A DNA stretch of 64,000 nt from Hirschia sp964352025 (GTDB taxonomy: Bacteria > Pseudomonadota > Alphaproteobacteria > Caulobacterales > Hyphomonadaceae), in contig CAYGPZ010000008.1 in the NCBI GenBank assembly GCA_964352025.1, positions 1-64,000 of the forward strand, read 5' to 3'. Under the pieces are notes generated by a model that saw only the letters and a list, made by a program, of their open reading frames with translations, did no database searches and was not told where the DNA came from. The position numbers were made by a program, and so were the translations under genes. This document shows, piece by piece, positions 61,255-64,000 of this stretch (its first letter is position 1; each line of letters begins with the position of its first letter).

Positions 61255-63057
61255 ATGCTCTTTATCAGTCGTTTCATCTCAATTGCTTACGCATTAATTA
61301 TTGCTATAGCCGCTACGCACCTTTCCGCGGAAGTGTTCTTTGCTGATGGCATTGATATTCTTGATTATATCCGCATCGGCCTGCTCGCGATTTCATCTGC
61401 TTGGATAGCCTGGGGTGGCTCGATGGCTATTGGCGGGCTATTTTCTCAAGCTGTTGAAAAGAGAAGCGGAAAAGCTTCAGATCTTCCTGCAAACAGACGC
61501 ACAGCGATTCTTGTCCCTGTTTACAATGAAGATCCCTCTAAAACATTCTCTCACATTGCCGCCATGGTGCACTCACTGACGCTAAACAATGCTCAGGACC
61601 ATTTTGATTTTGCGATACTGTCTGACACAAATCAGGATGCTGTCGCTGATTTGGAAGAAAGCTGGTTTGAGCGCCTTGTCGATGAATGGGGTGAAAAATG
61701 CAATATTTTCTACCGACGCCGCGAAAAGAATATCGGTAAAAAAGCTGGCAACATTGAAGACTTCATTCGCACCTCAGGCGCAGCTTACGAATACCTCATC
61801 ATTCTAGATGCAGATAGCCTCATGGAAGGCGAGACTTTGGTCGAAATGGTCCTTCGTATGGAGGCTGACGAAAATATCGGCCTGTTTCAGACACTTCCCA
61901 AAGTTATCAGAGCGAAAACATGGTTTGGCCGCTCCATCCAGTTTGCAGCCAATTATTTCTCGCCTTCATTTGCGCGCGGACTGGCCAGCACTCAAGGCAC
62001 AGAAGGTCCTTTCTGGGGGCATAATGCAATCGTTAGAACGCACGCATTTGCAACAAGCTGTGGTCTTCCTGCACTAAAAGGAAAACCTCCTTTTGGTGGA
62101 CATATTCTGAGCCATGACTACGTAGAGGCCGCCCTACTATCCCGCGCCGGATGGAAAGTCATTGTCGATCCGGAACTGGAAGGATCATTTGAAGAAGGTC
62201 CTGAAAACATTATCGACTTTGCCAAACGTGACCGTCGTTGGTGTCAGGGAAATTTACAACACACCCGTCTTGTCGGTGCTCCCGGTTTGACCTCTTGGTG
62301 TCGTTTCACCTTCATCCAAGGTATTATGGCCTATCTCGCCTCCCCGCTTTGGGCGCTCTTCATCATAGCATCCATCTTGGCACCAACACTGGTAGAAACG
62401 ACGACCAACTATTTCCCAAACCCCGGCCAACGCCCTGTCTTCCCTGTTTCTGCACAGACCCAAGCACTCACCCTTATTGTCGGTGTATTGGTATTGCTAA
62501 TTGGTCCCAAGTTTTTAATCGTTTTACGCGGCCTTATTACGCAAGAAAACACTGACTTTGGTGGTACGATCACAGCACTATGGAGTACGTTTGTTGAAAT
62601 CATATGGTCATCAATGTTTGCGCCTATAATGCTCATGTTCCAGACAAAAGCATTTCTGGAAATAGTGTTTGGAAAAGATGGCGGATGGCCGGCCTCCAAC
62701 CGTGAAGCTGACACTGTTAGTTTGAAAGAGAGCTTTCAGGCATCTTGGTGGATTTCACTAACAGGATTGGTCATTATGAGCGCCTGTTGGGTGCTCGCAC
62801 CTCAACTTATTTACTGGTTCATGCCGATTGCTCTACCGCAAATCCTATCCCCGATACTTATTACTTTAACGTCGACCCGCACCAGCGGCAAACTCGCATC
62901 CAACTTAGGTGTTTTCTGGACACCGATGGAAAAAGCGCCGATGGACGTTCTGGAGATACAAGACACTATCCTTGCACATTGGCGCGGTGAAGTTATCGAA
63001 ACGCCAACAATTACAAGCCCTTCACCAAAAACCTTAGATGCGCCATCTCATGGATAG
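61255..63057 (+). CDS. opgH: Glucans biosynthesis glucosyltransferase H
   Basis: Inner-membrane family 2 glycosyltransferase making the glucan backbone from UDP-glucose. 600 residues, shorter than the usual 700-850 because the N-terminal cytoplasmic part is missing. Helices at about 3-25 and 38-62, then catalytic motifs: ILVPVYNEDPSKTFSH, IILDADSLMEGE (DxD), and RDRRWCQGNLQHTRLV (Q/RxxRW). Further helices follow about residue 365. It overlaps opgC by eight bases. Confidence 0.93.
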   Translation: MLFISRFISIAYALIIAIAATHLSAEVFFADGIDILDYIRIGLLAISSAWIAWGGSMAIGGLFSQAVEKRSGKASDLPANRRTAILVPVYNEDPSKTFSHIAAMVHSLTLNNAQDHFDFAILSDTNQDAVADLEESWFERLVDEWGEKCNIFYRRREKNIGKKAGNIEDFIRTSGAAYEYLIILDADSLMEGETLVEMVLRMEADENIGLFQTLPKVIRAKTWFGRSIQFAANYFSPSFARGLASTQGTEGPFWGHNAIVRTHAFATSCGLPALKGKPPFGGHILSHDYVEAALLSRAGWKVIVDPELEGSFEEGPENIIDFAKRDRRWCQGNLQHTRLVGAPGLTSWCRFTFIQGIMAYLASPLWALFIIASILAPTLVETTTNYFPNPGQRPVFPVSAQTQALTLIVGVLVLLIGPKFLIVLRGLITQENTDFGGTITALWSTFVEIIWSSMFAPIMLMFQTKAFLEIVFGKDGGWPASNREADTVSLKESFQASWWISLTGLVIMSACWVLAPQLIYWFMPIALPQILSPILITLTSTRTSGKLASNLGVFWTPMEKAPMDVLEIQDTILAHWRGEVIETPTITSPSPKTLDAPSHG

Positions 63058-64000
63058 CGCCGCATCTGAGAGCTCAAAACCTAACAATGATGTGATACCG
63101 ACGGTGAAACCACCAAGAGATAGACGCTTGGACGTTTTTCGTGGTTTTGCAATTCTGACGATTTTTATCAATCACGTCCCTGGCAATGCGTTCGAGAAAT
63201 TTACGTCGAGAAACTGGGGCTTCTCCGATGCCGCCGAAGCTTTCGTTTTCATGTCAGGAATTGCTGTCGGGCTAGCCTACACTGGAACGTATCAACGTGG
63301 TGAATTTTTAAGTGGTGCTCGCAAAATGTGGGCGCGTGCATTCAAACTATACTGGGCGCACCTGCTTGTTTTTGCGGCGTGTCTTGTCATTTTGACAATC
63401 ACAATTGCTGGATTTGACGGTCAGAAGATGATCCGCGCTGTCACCCTTCAGCCACTCATTGAGACCCCCATGGAGGCATCACTCGCCATACCATTGCTCA
63501 CCTATCAAATCGGCTATGTGAACATACTCCCGCTATACATGGTATTATTGCTGATGGCTCCGGGCTTTATGTGGCTCGCGACAATCAACAGATGGGCGCT
63601 ATTGGGGCTATCCGGCCTTGTATGGTTTGCACTGCATATGCTGTTTTATTCAGGCATTTACATCAACCTACCCAACTGGCCACAAAATGGCCGATGGTTC
63701 CTCAATCCTTTTGCATGGCAATTTGTGTTTGTGATTGGAATTGTCGGTGGGATGAGCGCAAAGAATGGAAAACGTATCGCTCCATTCCATCCGATTTTAT
63801 ACATTATCGCGCTGACATATGCGCTGTTTTGTTTTTATTGGATTCAGATGCGCATGGGTGCATTGCCGTTTAATGATCACCTTCCGCGTATCGCAAAAGA
63901 CTTCAACAAATCTTACCTATCTCTGCCAAGATTGCTTCATGTTTTATCGCTTGCCTATTTAGTCGTAAATACGAAATGGCCGCGCTGGATGGCGACATCC
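63050..64000 (+). CDS. opgC: OpgC-family protein (partial at window end)
   Basis: Starts at ATG 63050, overlapping opgH by eight bases, and is open to the last base (317 codons), so the C-terminus is outside the window. OpgC/acyltransferase-3-type membrane protein, thought to succinylate periplasmic glucans. The N-terminus has the family motif RRLDVFRGFAILTIFINHVP, then SDAAEAFVFMSGIAVGLAY and several hydrophobic helices. No frameshift is seen in the part present. Confidence 0.9.
   Translation, partial: MDSAASESSKPNNDVIPTVKPPRDRRLDVFRGFAILTIFINHVPGNAFEKFTSRNWGFSDAAEAFVFMSGIAVGLAYTGTYQRGEFLSGARKMWARAFKLYWAHLLVFAACLVILTITIAGFDGQKMIRAVTLQPLIETPMEASLAIPLLTYQIGYVNILPLYMVLLLMAPGFMWLATINRWALLGLSGLVWFALHMLFYSGIYINLPNWPQNGRWFLNPFAWQFVFVIGIVGGMSAKNGKRIAPFHPILYIIALTYALFCFYWIQMRMGALPFNDHLPRIAKDFNKSYLSLPRLLHVLSLAYLVVNTKWPRWMATS

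Overview
The window reads as chromosome of an alphaproteobacterium of the Caulobacterales/Hyphomonadaceae type, probably a marine stalked or budding relative of Hirschia or Hyphomonas. This is inferred from gene content and order: a CckA hybrid kinase beside fliQ-fliR-flhB, alaS beside recA, an mmcB-type gene, the rnd-lptC-lptA-lptB-rpoN-hpf-ptsN block, argH-small lipoprotein-lysA-TIGR02302, and moderate-to-low GC by eye. No rRNA, tRNA, CRISPR array, insertion sequence or prophage was recognised.

Layout. 1-7.2 kb is the most accessory part: a GIY-YIG gene beside two palindromic repeats, several unknown proteins, an alpha/beta hydrolase, an unknown anchored protein, and a minus-strand group holding a VWA lipoprotein, a rhodanese and a pentameric ligand-gated ion channel homologue. 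7.4-14 kb has argG, ppa, a TetR regulator, a metallopeptidase-like protein with a broken zinc motif, mmcB with a striking palindrome at its start, an RsmC-like methyltransferase, an RsuA-type pseudouridine synthase and a MEKHLA protein. 14-23 kb (minus) is alaS, recA, cckA, flhB, fliR, fliQ. 23.5-26.1 kb is a very acidic membrane-anchored protein. 26-31 kb has a TerC-type protein, a small lipoprotein, a dehydrogenase-cytochrome c fusion and amtB. 31-37 kb has a twin-TM protein, a cobalamin adenosyltransferase, etfBA, a 3-hydroxyacyl-CoA dehydrogenase and a TadG-like VWA protein carrying ten CCTAAC hexamers. 37-49 kb has a TlpA-like protein, argH, an LptM-like lipoprotein, lysA, a TIGR02302 protein, a phosphoribosyltransferase, a zinc-ribbon protein with a His-rich tail, ftsEX, YdcF, plsC and a DUF2125 protein. 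49-57.6 kb (minus) has aromatic/histidine genes (tyrC-like, hisC, chorismate mutase) and then the ptsN-hpf-rpoN-lptB-lptA-lptC-rnd block. 57.8-64 kb has a LacI regulator divergent from an osmoregulated periplasmic glucan operon (opgG, a 52-codon ORF, opgH, opgC), which runs off the window end.

Most genes are housekeeping: amino-acid synthesis, DNA repair, cell-cycle control, flagellar export, division and lipopolysaccharide transport. The most unusual items are the split N-terminus of OpgH, the telomere-like hexamer array inside a coding gene, the acidic lysine-poor protein next to the flagellar export genes, the bacterial ligand-gated channel with two periplasmic neighbours, the metallopeptidase relative lacking its zinc ligands, and the 28-bp perfect palindrome touching the start of mmcB. 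No clearly new multi-gene defence or biosynthetic system was seen.
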